From positions 99,641,343 through 99,705,342 of the forward strand of contig CP136065.1 of the NCBI GenBank assembly GCA_032622095.1: a stretch of DNA of 64,000 bases, read 5' to 3'. This DNA comes from Siphonodentalium dalli. Taxonomy: Eukaryota; Mollusca; Scaphopoda; Gadilida; Siphonodentaliidae. Position 1 is the first letter of the stretch. Each line of letters begins with the position of its first letter. Position numbers and translations under genes: made by a program. The notes below the pieces were generated by a model. It was not told the origin of the DNA. It saw only the letters and a list, made by a program, of their open reading frames with translations, and ran no database searches. Shown in pieces: positions 49,801 to 57,689 of the stretch.

Positions 49801-52800
49801 GCTCAACTGTCATTCTGATGTTCCCTTACAAGCCACTGAAATACGTGCGACGTATACAACAGAAAGAGCAAAAAGGCAACATTTTAAGCTTCAAAATACA
49901 ATGCGACTTATCCAACGAGGCGACTTATCCACCGGCCGGTACGGTAATGAAGATAGTGTGGCCGCTTTGGTCGTTTATCTGGAATAGAAAACAATAATGA
50001 TGTGAATAAAGTAATTAGTAGCGCCTCGAATGATTGTTTTTGTAGCCATTAATAACATGCCGCCACGTGTCTGCTTTGTTGAATAGATGGTAGTAGTGCT
50101 TTGATTGTCTCGTATTCACTCGGTGATTTGTAATCACTCAGTCACTATTCACCAGTGTCAGTCGCGAACTTGTTTGCACTGTAATATAAAGATGCCCCAA
50201 AGTGAATAGAAAGGGCGACGGAGGATCCCATTCACCTGGTCATACATAAGAAGCGCCCAAATGTTATATAAACACTGGGCTGAATAATGTTAACTATTTA
50301 GGCGCTTTTGTTGTTGTTGTTTGTTTTGTGTTGTTTTTTTTTACTTTCGATATAAATATCCTGAGTATCTGTCATCTCCACATATGCCAAGATGCCTAGT
50401 AGATGTAGTGTGTTCGGTTGTGGGCGGGCTCAGTAGCGATCCATTATTAAGTACCTCCAAAAAGACAACACAGTGCATAATTTAGAACGCTCTTTATTGT
50501 CTACCGCTTTTGGGAGATGGAAGCATGGATGCTCTTTATATTTAAATGTCACAATACCACATACAAAATCACCCATGACATATCGAAATAGAGCACGTTC
50601 ATAATTAAGTACGCTCTTTATTGTCTATACCGCGACGAAAACATGGACGCTCTTTATTAGAGGCAATCATTGGATTTTTTCTAGGCTAACAATTAAAAAA
50701 ATCCTCTCTAGAAAGTCAATATCTGCCATCAAAACATAAAATAAAACGTAAAAAAAAACAAACAAACAACAAACACAAACTGAAAAACAATGCCAGGCTA
50801 GCCTTCAATTAAAAAAAATGTCGTTATGCCAAACTGCAGCCTAATTAATAATCATTGTAGTTTCGACAGTCTGTTGTGTATTCGAGTGAATTATTTTGTT
50901 TACGCACTTATCGATCTTTACTGGAAGGATTTTAGCAATCTGTTCACAGTCGTGCACTTCTCCACACAAAATGTTTTGTGTGAAGAAACAGACAGGAACA
51001 TTATAATGACGAATATAAGCCATCATGATACATGTACTAGTATAATAACCACCACCTTTTTAATCACACCCCATTTGTGTTTAATTGTACTCCTATAGCG
51101 CACAACGGGATGACACTGGTGTGTAAACTAGCTTCCGAAATTGGTACCATACAACGAAGAAGAAGCTATATGGCCTAACTTGTATTCTTTCAGAAACAGT
51201 TAAATTAGTTTCGCACGAAATTCCACTCGCTCATTTCTGCATAAATTAATCTCATTTCACACAACTTTTATCGCCTCAAAGTGCATTTTAGCCATCATTA
51301 TTCGTTATATAATCCAACATTCTAGCAAATCCAGTTCATAATTCAGCACAGTCGAACAGTTTTATTCCATGATTGCTATTTATCGTATAAGTTCCCTTAG
51401 TCAGAGCTAAAAAAATGGCCATACTTTCTATCCCCTCTCCAAATGGGGCTACAATGTCATTGACACTTTCATAATTTGGGTTCTATTATACGTATGTTTT
51501 ATTTTGGCATGGGGGGTGGGGGGGGGGGGGGGGGGGGGGGGTGGCGTGCCAGCACCTCGGTGTAACCTCTTATTTCTTTTTCAGAAAGAATCTCTGGAAG
51601 AAAAGGCCGCAAACTCTTACCAGACAATGGTTCGATTGGAGGCTCTGTTGAAAATGGAGCAAGAAAAACATCAAAAATCAAAACAAATTATTGATTCCCT
51701 GAAAACTGAGGTAATTATAGTATTCAACAAGCCCTAGTGATGTTGCCACCTCCTGTGGTGGCATCTGTGATCTATTGCGAACATGGAGTTACTTACATGA
51801 AGCAGTCTCTTAACCCTTTCATGACGGGAGCTGCACTGGTGCAGCATTAAAGATCATGTGCCAGTACATTCTCTTATAGATGCGAGTCTCCCATAGAGTG
51901 CCTCGCATATATAAGAGAATTTATTAATTAGCTATAGGTTATCGGCCGCAACAAGTAGAGCGCTGCCCGCATCATAAGTAACAACAAGTCGGCCAATAAG
52001 TAGAAAACGCGGCCAATAAGTAACAAAAAGTCGGCCTATAAGTAGAAAACGCGGCCAATAAGTCAAGGTGACGTAAATGACGTCATACGTAATTAGCTCG
52101 ATCGGCAAAGAATATTGGGTCGACGGAAGATAGATTGCAGTTGATTTCGGATGAATTACGGACAGTGACTGTTTTGGGAGTAAATATACATGTATGTGGA
52201 TGAACTACATGTATCCGTATCAATATCATTCCCAGTGGAAACAGACAGTACTGTGAAATCGCTGAAAGTTCTTCACAAAGTTCACAAGAATAAAAATTGA
52301 TGGAATAATTGTTAATTTAATAAAACACACAATGGTATATCTATATGTTAATATATTCATCCTGTGAAACAATTATTACATTGTTGCTAATTAATAAAAT
52401 ACTTATTAATTGGTTATTTCCACATTGACCGAGTTATGAGGCCTCGGTCTGTCGTATTAGCCTTCGGTCTGCGGTCTCAGGCCAATACAACAGACCTCGG
52501 CCTCATAACTCAGCCAATATGGAAACAACCAATTAATAACATATAGCACTGACTTACCAGGTCAAGGTAAATATTGTTAAACCAATGTATTCTCTTATAT
52601 ATGGGAGACTCACATATATAAGAGAATGCATTGGCACAGAGTTTTCACAAATTTCAGTGCTCTTTTGTTTTCTGTCCTTGTTCCAGATGAACAATAGACC
52701 ATTTGAATGTATACTCTTATAACTGACTGGTTGAATCCATTTAATATAGAAAGGGTTAATATTCTTCCTGTTTTTTAGATTTATATCCTATCAATGGAAC

Positions 52801-53117
52801 AAACACGAGGACCTCCACCTATGAAGGAAGCATCGCCTTTGTTACAAAAAAGCAAGAGCGAACCACACTGCTATGAACCTGAAATGCCAGTTGATGCAAG
52901 AATTGAAACATTTGACATTACTGTACCAAGGACAAGAGTATCAGTAGAAAGTGATAGGCGATCACAAGAGAGTTCCAGCAGTTTTCTGAGTTTTTCGCCG
53001 ATTGGTACTCCAGAAGAACACAACTCTGTTTTAAATTATGAGTGTCAACATTGTTTGAAATCAGGGTTCAAGAGTGAAGATGACTTTCTGCGCCATTTTC
53101 AAAAGTGTGTTCCCTGA
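34261..53117 (+). CDS. Host gene: coiled-coil protein with C-terminal C2HC zinc finger (7 exons)
   Basis: Exons 34261-34893, 35872-36030, 39741-39959, 40605-40746, 47437-47556, 51585-51710 and 52779-53117 all have GT/AG borders and phase 0 joints, giving about 578 residues once one extra base in exon 4 is discounted. The protein is rich in heptad-like coiled coil (exons 1, 2, 3, 5, 6), has a Ser/Thr-rich linker in exon 1 (SSSSHTT, SSFVLDTSRTSASS) and ends in C-x2-C-x13-H-x3-C (CQHC...HFQKC). A coiled-coil scaffold with one terminal zinc finger of that spacing is the plan of the optineurin/NEMO/TAX1BP1/TANK adaptors that bind ubiquitin or TBK1. No UBAN motif is visible, so the relation is only architectural. 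Symmetric exons may have been missed in the long introns. The introns are packed with repeats. Confidence 0.75.
35145..35600. mobile_element. Palindromic MITE in intron 1, ~450 bp
   Basis: Long imperfect inverted repeat: CACTTGAAAGAGGTTCTGTG near 35151 pairs with a TGAACCGCATTCAAGTG region near 35575-35591. Closer in, AGTAATTCTATTATTTCTCC (35262) pairs with GGATAAATAATAGAATTACT (35481), and GTTGGCCAGCTATTCAG with CTGAATAGCTGGCC. Confidence 0.85.
35872..36030 (+). CDS. Host gene exon 2
   Basis: Acceptor CAATCTAG, donor GTATGG at 36031. 53 codons, phase 0 at both ends, coiled coil: ERKEYEEIHRHLRQEVKLLK and later EEIINIVTTLQSQ. Confidence 0.8.
36195..36778. repeat. Dispersed repeat starting ACCCCCCGCAACGAAGTTAG (intron 2)
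   Basis: Begins TACCCCCCGCAACGAAG...GTGGGGGTATACTGGAGTC with CGTCGTCCATCCGTTGTCCG, and ends GGGGGGTATCCGTAGTCCC...ACACCTCTAG. It contains two diverged internal units around CCATGGGAACCTGTGCACCT (36345 and 36509). This start/end style is typical of molluscan repeats. Confidence 0.7.
36779..37330. repeat. 52 bp minisatellite with alternating unit types
   Basis: About nine units of 52 bases (GTCGGTGTTGGATATT... at 36815, 36867 and so on), alternating GGGGAATCGAGCATGAAAAC and GGGGATTGTAGCAAGAGAAC types, so the true period is 104. The last units are shortened. A partial unit at 37283-37325 is inverted (GGCGAGTTCACAAACTGTTT), making a hairpin. The minus strand is open in all three frames because 52 is not a multiple of 3 and no phase contains a stop. 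These are not genes. Confidence 0.9.
37748..38458. mobile_element. TIR element, 711 bp, with repeated GGAGATAGAACA motif
   Basis: About 32 base imperfect terminal inverted repeats: GTCACGACAGAACTAAAGTG...TCTATCTCCAT at the left, ATGGAGATAGAAC...TGTTCTGACGCGAC at the right. The inner motif GGAGATAGAACA recurs near 37953 and 38262, with a variant GAGATGGAACAG near 38300. Confidence 0.7.
39222..39299. repeat. 26 bp x 3 tandem repeat (intron 2)
   Basis: AATTAATATATAGTTTGACC repeats at 39222, 39248 and 39274. Confidence 0.9.
39741..39959 (+). CDS. Host gene exon 3
   Basis: Acceptor TTTTGTACAG, donor GTGAGT at 39960. 73 codons, phase 0 at both ends. Starts QQRNQKEVQLKTESLINL and includes a second helix NQLKQRIGEL. 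The end (ISQQT) joins exon 4 in frame. Confidence 0.78.
40605..40746 (+). pseudogene. Host gene exon 4, with one extra base
   Basis: Acceptor TATTTCCAG, donor GTGAGT at 40747. The exon is 142 bases, one more than a multiple of three, while all neighbours are phase 0. The frame reads well to LTTAQKK and then hits TGA. Dropping one base of the A-run at 40716-40719 gives KLAVLENEQK up to the donor. Either this allele carries a frameshift or the assembly has a homopolymer error. Confidence 0.75.
41640..43450. repeat. Diverged tandem repeat region in intron 4
   Basis: Repeated wording GAGTCTAATGGTGTGGTTTA (41792, and variants near 42863, 43005, 43319) and GGGGAGGGGCACC (42782, 43055). A perfect 41 base doublet starting TATATAATCATGTATAGTAT lies at 43125-43206. 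A dispersed unit at 42040-42360 is noted separately. Confidence 0.55.
42040..42360. repeat. Dispersed repeat, related to 47070-47376
   Basis: GGCATGGAACAGAAAAGAGC, GTTAGTCTATTCCTGATAT, GTAGAAATAAAGAGC and TTTGGAAGCTCGAATGAGCC appear in the same order in 47070-47376, about 85% alike by eye. The second copy lies just upstream of exon 5. Confidence 0.75.
43795..43905. mobile_element. Partial copy of the 47562-47745 hairpin MITE
   Basis: Shares GAGCTTTCCGATGAATGGCA, ATAATTCTG and TTAAGGAGTCAATTCTTTAG with the fuller copy at 47562-47745. Confidence 0.65.
44285..46680. repeat. 2.3 kb palindrome made of opposed tandem arrays with G/C tracts
   Basis: Left arm: five ~170-179 base units marked by CAGCACCTACATGAC at 44573, 44746, 44916, 45086 and 45265. 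Right arm: the same unit inverted, marked by GTCATGTAGGTGCTGGG near 45429, 45599, 45770, 45937, 46176 and 46339. Outer ends also mirror: CATGTACGACTAAAAAATAA at 44339 against TTATTTTTTAGTCGTACATG at 46568. The centre is near 45415. Every unit has a poly-C and a poly-G run on one strand. Protein frames inside are tract artefacts. Confidence 0.9.
47070..47376. repeat. Dispersed repeat, second copy
   Basis: Relative of 42040-42360, ending about 60 bases before the acceptor of exon 5. Confidence 0.75.
47437..47556 (+). CDS. Host gene exon 5
   Basis: Acceptor TTCTATTCAG, donor GTATGT at 47557. 40 codons, phase 0 at both ends, coiled coil beginning ELKEKVTSKDQQIKALKDEI. Confidence 0.8.
47562..47745. 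mobile_element. Hairpin MITE in intron 5
   Basis: TAATGCCCTAAATAATTGAC (47570) pairs with GATTATTTAGGGCATTA (47728-47744). Inner arms CCTTAACCACAGCAGAATTA / TAATTCTGTGGTTAAGG and TTGCCATTCATTGGAAAGCT / AGCTTTCCGATGAATGGCAA also pair. Nearly the whole element is self-complementary. It begins within about 10 bases of the exon 5 donor. Confidence 0.85.
47762..48024. mobile_element. TTAA MITE, complete copy (263 bp)
   Basis: TTAACCCTTTCATGACAGGA at the left, and CCAGTCATGGAAGGGTTAA at the right. Inside are two hairpins built from GCCAATGTATTCTCTTATAT / ATATAAGAGAATGCATTGGC. TTAA at both ends suggests piggyBac-type mobilisation. Related copies lie at 32310, 51810 and about 54455-54715. Confidence 0.82.
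48511..49944. mobile_element. pogo/Tigger-like DNA element, non-autonomous, 1434 bp
   Basis: Perfect 25 base terminal inverted repeats, CCGTACCGGCCGGTGGATAA then GTCGC, with TA on both sides (48509-48510 and 49945-49946). A short transposase remnant lies inside on the plus strand (49437-49598). TA target and the HTH remnant point to the pogo branch of Tc1/mariner. No DDE domain remains. Confidence 0.85.
49437..49598 (+). pseudogene. pogo-like transposase N-terminal HTH remnant
   Basis: 53 codons: MDKRGIKRKCLSYESSLSYK, then LKVINFTNEHGNRPAEREFG and VGDKIIQ, ending in TAA. The pattern (KRK-x-Y, LKVI-x-F, NGNRAAER-type turn, FGV helix) matches the first helix-turn-helix of pogo/CENP-B-type transposases. 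The expected W-R-x-x-K after the HTH is lost, so the frame ends early. Confidence 0.7.
50390..50435 (+). pseudogene. Possible THAP-domain start, remnant
   Basis: ATGCCTAGTAGATGTAGTGT codes for MPSRCSVFGCGRAQ and then stops. M-P-x-R-C-x-V-x-G-C is the opening of THAP zinc fingers. Only 14 codons survive, and the following sequence shows repeats of ACGCTCTTTATTGTCTA instead, so this may be chance. Confidence 0.25.
51585..51710 (+). CDS. Host gene exon 6
   Basis: Acceptor TTTCTTTTTCAG, donor GTAATT at 51711. 42 codons, phase 0 at both ends, coiled coil beginning KESLEEKAANSYQTMVRLEA. A long poly-G tract (from about 51505 to 51541) lies about 45 bases upstream of the exon. Confidence 0.8.
51935..52062. 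repeat. Minisatellite-like GCGGCCAATAAGTA repeat
   Basis: GTCGGCCAATAAGTAGAAAA and GCGGCCAATAAGTAACAAAA alternate with a period of about 42 bases for two to three turns. Confidence 0.75.
52405..52547. repeat. Near-perfect hairpin, ~60 base arms
   Basis: TTAATTGGTTATTTCCACAT (52407) pairs with ATATGGAAACAACCAATTAA (52527-52546). Inside, GAGTTATGAGGCCTCGGTCT pairs with GACCTCGGCCTCATAACTC. A miniature foldback element nested in the TTAA MITE. Confidence 0.85.
52779..53117 (+). CDS. Host gene exon 7 (last), zinc finger
   Basis: Acceptor CTGTTTTTTAG; 112 codons then TGA. It starts IYILSMEQTRGPPPMKEASP, has a serine-rich part (RRSQESSSSFLSFSP) and ends with a C2HC finger, C-x2-C-x13-H-x3-C, in ECQHCLKSGF...FLRHFQKCVP. 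The finger spacing is close to the C-terminal fingers of NEMO and optineurin. The polyadenylation site is not identified. Confidence 0.82.
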   Translation: MYILSMEQTRGPPPMKEASPLLQKSKSEPHCYEPEMPVDARIETFDITVPRTRVSVESDRRSQESSSSFLSFSPIGTPEEHNSVLNYECQHCLKSGFKSEDDFLRHFQKCVP

Positions 53118-53342
53118 TATATATGATATGTGTTTTATGAATCTCAGTGAAATCCAGATTGTAATACAACTTTGCCTCATCCTGATTGGTCCATAGCCTG
53201 TGTTTCCATGGAAATGTTGACTTTTGTGGTAATATATTGTACTGATATAACAGCATTCCTGGTATTAATTTGACTATAATATGCATATAGCACATGTTAT
53301 ATCTCATTCTATATCACATCTATACTGCAGTAAACCATCATT

Positions 53343-53718
53343 TTAAAGGCACGGATGGCCTTCACAGTGGGTATGCTGTTAAAATAGTCACACCCATTAA
53401 AACTGCCATAAACAGAAAGAATATTAAAATATAGACATATTTCATTCTTATACCAATCATAAATATCATGTAATAGTATGTTATTGTCAAGTTTGTATGC
53501 TTTGTTATGTAAACAAAAGCCACGTTCTGTAACATTTTCGGCTTTTGTTTACATAACAAACAGTACAAACTTGACAATAACATACTATTTACGTGATATT
53601 TATGATTGGTATAAGAACAGTCTGTCTATATTTTAATATTATTTCTGTTTATGGAGTTTTTAATCTAAGTGACTATTTTAACAGCAATACTTACTGCGAA
53701 GGCCATCCATGTCTTTAA
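53343..53718. mobile_element. Palindromic MITE, complete 376 bp copy
   Basis: TTAAAGGCACGGATGGCC at the left, GGCCATCCATGTCTTTAA at the right. Arms pair almost throughout: GTATGCTGTTAAAATAGTCA / TGACTATTTTAACAGCAATAC and TTGTTATGTAAACAAAAGCC / GGCTTTTGTTTACATAACAA. It lies 225 bases after the host stop codon, possibly in the 3' UTR. It is the reference copy for the interrupted 17215-19208 element. Confidence 0.88.
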
Positions 53719-54205
53719 TATGCAATAGTATATACATATTGACTGTCTTGGGAATGGAATATCGTCAATTATGATATACCAATTTCACAGTCAGTCATAC
53801 TGTCTTTTTGATTGTAGAAGAGTGATCACCCGTCTATGACCCAATAAGTATCATGCCTCACCATTATAATCGGTAAATATACTTTAAATATTAGGTTAGT
53901 TCATATGCATACTGGTATATGAGAGAGAATTCACTTCTCCCTGGGACAAAAATTGGGAGAAGTGGTACATTTTAAGGAGAAGATGTCTCCTAAGTCGCTC
54001 TCTAGTCTGGTCCCTACCCTGTTGACATCACGGTTGGCAGGGGCAGGAATTGTGTCATATATAGTTAAACACCTACTGACTGCTTGTCAGTGTAATATCC
54101 AGAGAATAAATATATGACCCAATTCTTGCCTAGCACCAACCATGACGCCAGCAGACGGGTAATATTTTGCACTATAGCCCAAGTGATAGTTAGTTTGCCA
54201 GGCAA
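53719..54205. other. No recognised feature
   Basis: Downstream flank of the host gene. An AATAAA (about 54106) could serve for polyadenylation, but nothing else supports it. Confidence 0.3.
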
Positions 54206-54333
54206 TGGATAAACTACTCTCTGACAAGTGATTGTGATTCGTCCAATCAAAAGACAGTATAAACCTCTGAACTCTACCTATAAAATTATTATCTTTTGAT
54301 TGGATGAAATGCAATCACTTTTCAGAGAGTAGC
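54206..54333. repeat. Hairpin repeat, ~40 base arms
   Basis: AAACTACTCTCTGACAAGTG and CGTCCAATCAAAAGA pair with TCTTTTGATTGGATG and CACTTTTCAGAGAGTAG. Confidence 0.8.
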
Positions 54334-54454
54334 GAGTAGCAAGGCCAGAATTTGGCGATATAACAGATTTGTCATGATTCTGTTACTAGGCCATAATTTT
54401 TTATCTATCGCGCAGGCTATAGTCTATACTCAATAGGAGTATACTATTTTCCTT

Positions 54455-54715
54455 AAACTGATTCGGAATTTGTTATCATTTATGCTTGTTACAGAAAGTC
54501 AGACATACATTTATTTGCAAAACCGTTCTGATATTTTGCGAAAACCCTGTGCCAATGCATTCTCCTATATATGCGAGTCTCCCATTGGGAGCGGCGCATA
54601 TATAAGAGAATGCATTGGCATAACAATATTTACCTTAACCTTGTAAGCCAGTGCAAGCCACTGTCACATGATCTTCAATGCTGCACCAGCGCAGCTCCCA
54701 TCATGAAAGGGTTAA
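54455..54715. mobile_element. TTAA MITE, inverted orientation
   Basis: The right end CCCATCATGAAAGGGTTAA (to 54715) is the mirrored family start. The hairpin GCCAATGCATTCTCCTATAT / ATATAAGAGAATGCATTGGC lies at 54551-54620. The left end is not sharply defined. Confidence 0.75.
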
Positions 54716-55350
54716 AAAGCATTTGGTAAGGCACCTTTCTGCACTTACACATATTAGTTATCCATGTCTCCGTAATAAACTGTACAACATGCAATTTTGG
54801 TAGTCTTGTTTATTGATATACAATTTATACCGTTTGCATGGAAAAATATATTTCAATAAAAATTTATTCCCAAATGAAAGAATTTCAGAAATTATAAATC
54901 ACAAATAGCATCAATAGACTAAAGGAACCCATAGTTTGAAGTTCTTCTTAGTTATCGATCAAGCCAAGGTATCCAGACAACTCCCCACCGGACATAACTT
55001 TCCCCGCCCGGATATTTCCCCACACTGTTCCTATAAAGCATATGTACAAGAAGCTGTAAATGTAAAAATGCTCATTATGCTTGTTTCTGTGAACCTCAGA
55101 GTGTTTTAAATAAAGTCAAATCAGCTAAGTCAACTAATGAGACAATGTTCTGACAAATATTCAATCAGACGGGAATGTTGTCATTGTCACACTCAAATTG
55201 AATTAATATCCATGAACTGTATGGCTATGCCATTATTATATAGTCAAGTATGTGCATATAAAATATTGTTCGAAAAATATTTTTGCACCATATAATCATC
55301 AGCAAAGTATTAAACAGACATGAATCGTATGGGAGGCCAAATTCACATTT
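54716..55350. other. No recognised feature
   Basis: AT-rich spacer without coding or repeat signal I can support. Confidence 0.4.
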
Positions 55351-57643
55351 AACAGCCACTAGATAATAGTCCAGTGCATTTATGAGAAAAAAATGCCACA
55401 CCCGGAACTAATTGCAACAGAATTTTTTTTTGCTGGAATAAGTACATAAACCCTCCATAAACAACATACTAAAAATCGGCAAAAATCGGAAATTGGTGAA
55501 TTTCGTGAAATAAATTTGGGGAAATTTGGTCAAAACATCAATTTATGGATTTTCATTGATGCATATAAAAACAATAAAATTCACAAATCCTACAAATGGT
55601 ATGTGTATTGTGTCGACCTCAATTTTCTGAAAGCAGTACTGAAAACCAATCCCAGATTCATTACGTATTTTTCGAGTTGTGTGCCTTCAAAAACGCGAGT
55701 TTACCTGATTTCGGCCCATTTTCGGGGCCTCAATTTCGAAGAATGAGCCAAAATGCCTTATTTATGATTAATTATTAAAATACCTAGAGCAAACTGAAGG
55801 GATTTTTCAGTGTTATAGTAATTTCCTCACTAGATTAAACACAAAATATTATTAATATGTGTATCTATAATTAAGAAGAAGATTATATTCTCAAACAAAA
55901 TGTGTGTTCCATTGTATGGACTTGGCCAATTTTGCCTCTGACACTGAACGTGTGTGATGAAATGCAATATTTGAGGTCATGTAACTCAATAATTTAATAC
56001 CCATATGCCATGCTTTTCTTATAACCTTTTAAGTATGTTGGATTGAACAAATTGTAAAGGTATTAACAGGACATTATTTAAGAAAATCAACTTATGGCCC
56101 ATTGAATACTTAGTTTTAGCTTGTTTCCAAAGATACCAGTTTGAGGCATTTTTGTCCAATCTAAAAGGTTTTGGGCCATAAAAACAAAAAACAATGGGTG
56201 TTTTAATGTGTAAAATTATTTGAACTTTCCTCCCACAACACTTTAGTGATAAAAAATTAGCCTTACATTGGTTATGCCATACTATTTCACTTGATTTCTT
56301 TCATTTTTCAGGAAACTGACTCCAAATTTTAACGTTGGTATAGGTGTAGGAAAAATCACAAAATGCAATCTTATCACCAAATTACAGCCATTTCAGACAC
56401 AATGTTGTTTTCTTCCAGTTTGTGTACATTCCTGTTGCATTTTAAAACTGCTTAATACGTTATCGGACGTTGATTTAGAATTTTATGGTTATGTTGTATA
56501 AAAACAATCTCAAAATAGCCAATTTGACATTTCACTGCCAAATTATGACACAAAATATTATGGCTCTGTCAATAAACATAAACAAAGGAAATATGAAATT
56601 ATGTATGAAAGAACAATGTAAGCAGAAACTGTTAATATAAAGTTTTCTGCTTCAAGATGCATAATTTTGAAGATTTTGTTGATATGCTTTCCCCTACCCG
56701 ATTTTTTTCTGCCATTCAAATTTGGAGTATGTTTCCACAATGATGAGTGAAATCCAGTGACATTCATTGGTATAACCATTGAAATGCTATTTTCTCAACA
56801 AAAAAATGATTTAAGAGGACAGATCACATAATTTTACACAATAAACGTTCGTTAATTTTTCTGAATATGCCTAAAGTCCTTTTAAAATTGACAAAAACGT
56901 CCCACAATAGCATTTTCGGAAAAGAGGCTAGACTAAGAGTTCATAGGACCATAATTTTATTTTCTTCACCAATGTATTTAGACATTCCTTCACAATTTGT
57001 TCAATCTAGTATTCTCAAAATGTTATGAGAAAAGCAGAGCATATGGATCTTAATTTATTGAGTTACATGACCTCAAATATGGCATTTCATCACACGAGTT
57101 CTGTGTCAAGGCAAATGGAACACACATTTTGTTTGAGAATATTTTATTCTCCTTATTCATAGATGCACATATTAATCATATTTTGTGTTTTATCTAGTGA
57201 GGAAATTACTAAAACAGTGAAAAAGTAATTAATTTTGCTCTAGTTTTTTAAATAATTAACCATATAATACGGCATTTGGCTCATTCTGCGAAATTAAGGC
57301 TCCGAAATCAGGTAAACTCGCGTTTTTGAAGGCACACAACTCGAAAAATACTTAAGGAATCTGGGAATGGTTTCCAGTTCTGGATTCAGGAAAATGTGGT
57401 CGACAAAATACGCATGATATTTGTAGGACTTGTAAATTTGAATTTTTTATATATACATTCATGATTTGACCAAATTTTCTCCTTTTTTTTTCCACGAAAT
57501 TCACTAATTTCCCTTTTACCGATTTTTGCCGATTTTAGTATGTTGTTTATGGAGGGTATATGTACCAATTCCAGCAAAAAACAAATCTGTTGCAATTAGT
57601 TCTGGGTAAAACCATAAATGCACTGCACTATAACTGTTAAGAA
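55351..57643. mobile_element. Foldback element, ~2.29 kb, almost wholly self-complementary
   Basis: Left arm landmarks and their mirrored partners: GTGCATTTATG (55375) / CATAAATGCACTGCAC; GAACTAATTGCAACAG / CTGTTGCAATTAGTTC (57590-57605); ACATACTAAAAATCGGCAAA / TTTGCCGATTTTAGTATGT; GAGGTCATGTAACTCAAT (55973) / ATTGAGTTACATGACCTC (57058-57075). The two arms meet near 56495. Arms differ by many substitutions, so the element is not freshly made. No transposase is coded. Confidence 0.85.
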
Positions 57644-57689
57644 GAGTTCAATTTCTCTTTAAAAAAAATCAATTTGGACCTCTTTTACC

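Larger units (their letters stand above)
51810..52759. mobile_element. TTAA MITE copy enlarged by insertions (intron 6)
   Basis: Left end TTAACCCTTTCATGACGGGA; right end AGAAAGGGTTAA. The family's hairpin words occur on both sides of foreign sequence at about 51920-52555. The right TTAA ends 19 bases before the first base of exon 7. Confidence 0.7.

Noticed and set aside
51499-51584. Coding extension of exon 6 through the G-tract
   Set aside because: Poly-Gly from a homopolymer; a good acceptor (TTTCTTTTTCAG) begins the exon at 51585.
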